A stretch of 6,010 nucleotides of DNA, from positions 1 to 6,010 of the forward strand of contig DATGPZ010000147.1 of assembly GCA_035304485.1 (NCBI GenBank), given 5' to 3'. This document shows, in pieces, positions 5,066 to 6,010 of the stretch (its first letter is position 1; each line of letters begins with the position of its first letter). Source of the stretch: ZC4RG17 sp035304485. Lineage in GTDB: Bacteria; Actinomycetota; Acidimicrobiia; Spongiisociales; ZC4RG35. The notes under the pieces are model-generated. The model had not been told where the DNA came from and made no database searches. It saw nothing but the letters and a program-made list of their open reading frames with translations. Both the position numbers and the translations under genes were made by a program.

Positions 5066-6010
5066 TCAAGTCTCTTCGCCTACCGACAGGTTGAACGCAG
5101 CCTGGGCGACGGCCTCGTTTTGCTCGACAACGGTGATCTCCACCAAGTGGTTTCCCGCGGCGTCACTCGAAGGTGTTCCGGAGATGACGCCGTCTTGGTC
5201 GATAGAGAGTCCTTCCGGCAAGCCCATGGCAGACCACTCGTACTCTCGGGTTCCGCCGCTCGCCCGCAATCTGAAGTCATAAGCTTCGCCCACGCGGGCG
5301 TCTGGAAGTGCGGTGGTGTCGATCATGAGCGGACATCCGTCCTGCCATGCCTTGTCGAGCGATGTGAGGAAGTCGCTGGTCTCCTCCGAGGCGGTGAGAC
5401 AACCGTTCCCGCTCAGGTCCAAATGGTAGAGGGGCAGCCACCTCACCCCATCCGGGACAGGTCCCTCCAGGGAGTTGTTCGCCAAGGACAAGGTCAGCAA
5501 GTCACTGAGGTCAGCGAGGTTGTCGGGAACTGGCCCGGTGAATCGGTTGTCGCTGAGGTCTAGGTAATCCAGGTACACCCAATAGCCGATCCATTCAGGG
5601 ATATCGCCTTCCAATTGGTTGCCTCCGAGGCTCAGCTGGGTCAAAAACATGATCTCGCCGAGGCTCTCGGGCAGCTCTCCGGACAGGCGGTTGTCGTCGA
5701 GGTAGACGAATCGCAAGAAGGGGATGTCGGCCAACTCAGGGGGGATGGGACCTTCGAGGTCGTTGCGCGCCAGATCGAAGGTCTCCAACTTCTCTAGTCG
5801 TCCAATTTCAGCCGGAATCGGACCTGTCAGTCTGTTGCCCGACAGGGATATGCGCTGCAATTCGGTGAGATGGGCGAGCTCTGGCACGAGAGTGCCTTCC
5901 AGCCCATCACCGACGAGGGTCGGCAAGGAGATGACGACGACATGGCCGTTGCCGCAGACCAGTCCCTTCCAGTCGCAAGGATCCCCACCGCCCCAGCTAT
6001 CGGTGTCGCC
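5066..6010 (-). CDS. Leucine-rich-repeat protein with C-terminal putative Ig domain (5' end cut by window edge)
   Basis: At least 314 residues, open to the right edge, so the N terminus (and any signal peptide) is missing. Visible residues 10-19 read DPCDWKGLVC, matching the cysteine cap (LRRNT_2 type) seen before plant LRR domains. About seven 24-residue repeats follow (roughly 27-197) on the plant-specific pattern LxxLxLxxNxLxGxIPxxLxxL, for example ISLSGNRLTGPIPAEIGRL. A short cysteine-bearing segment (C204, C226) closes the solenoid. Residues about 230-310 form a He_PIG-type putative Ig domain (LPDARVGEAYDFRL, then ASGGTREYEWSAMGLPEGL, then GVISGTP). The protein ends soon after with no membrane anchor or sorting signal. 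It is probably secreted and binds a surface or extracellular ligand; the ligand is unknown. Third-position GC seems lower than in cobB, but I have not measured it. It converges with the NIPSNAP gene. Confidence 0.9.
   Translation of the reverse strand, partial: GDTDSWGGGDPCDWKGLVCGNGHVVVISLPTLVGDGLEGTLVPELAHLTELQRISLSGNRLTGPIPAEIGRLEKLETFDLARNDLEGPIPPELADIPFLRFVYLDDNRLSGELPESLGEIMFLTQLSLGGNQLEGDIPEWIGYWVYLDYLDLSDNRFTGPVPDNLADLSDLLTLSLANNSLEGPVPDGVRWLPLYHLDLSGNGCLTASEETSDFLTSLDKAWQDGCPLMIDTTALPDARVGEAYDFRLRASGGTREYEWSAMGLPEGLSIDQDGVISGTPSSDAAGNHLVEITVVEQNEAVAQAAFNLSVGEET

Noticed and set aside
5430..5926. Periodic similarity at about 72-nt spacing as a DNA repeat array
   Set aside because: The period equals 24 codons and comes from the leucine-rich repeats; it is not a CRISPR or other non-coding array.

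Overview
The window is GC-rich (above 60% by eye) and codes densely on both strands, with GTG and TTG starts and purine-rich ribosome binding sites. The gene content (two-domain Glyoxalase_6-type VOC protein, CobB/CbiA, NIPSNAP, AraC regulator, HSL-type esterase, bacterial LRR plus putative-Ig protein) fits a high-GC actinobacterium or a similar environmental lineage. That is an inference; no rRNA or tRNA is present to place it.

Left block (1-1778, minus strand): an AraC-family regulator, then a 132-residue four-helix membrane protein, then an alpha/beta hydrolase of the hormone-sensitive-lipase type that runs off the left edge. The last two are 18 nt apart and in the same reading frame, so they look like one transcription unit. 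The 107-nt gap between the regulator and the membrane gene is unusually rich in perfect inverted repeats, two of which interleave in pseudoknot topology.

Middle block: a plus-strand two-domain VOC protein (1993-2685) converges on a minus-strand cobyrinate a,c-diamide synthase (2682-4040). Their stop codons share the four bases CTAG. The synthase has all its main catalytic motifs, but no other cobalamin gene and no recognisable cobalamin riboswitch is visible beside it.

4041-4570 has no intact gene. It holds a decayed minus-strand fragment of a TolB/PD40-type beta-propeller repeat, split over two frames, and several small inverted repeats. One of these, 32 nt upstream of the next gene, is a reasonable operator candidate.

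Right block: a plus-strand NIPSNAP-family gene with a GTG start (4571-4891), a 174-nt gap with two hairpins, then a convergent minus-strand gene (5066 to beyond 6010). The latter encodes an extracellular-type protein with plant-like 24-residue leucine-rich repeats followed by a putative Ig (He_PIG) domain; its N terminus lies outside the window.

I see no CRISPR array, insertion sequence, tRNA or rRNA. I do not see a convincing new multi-gene system. The best leads are the structured leader in the AraC/membrane protein/hydrolase unit, the histidine pattern of that membrane protein, and the propeller remnant upstream of cobB.
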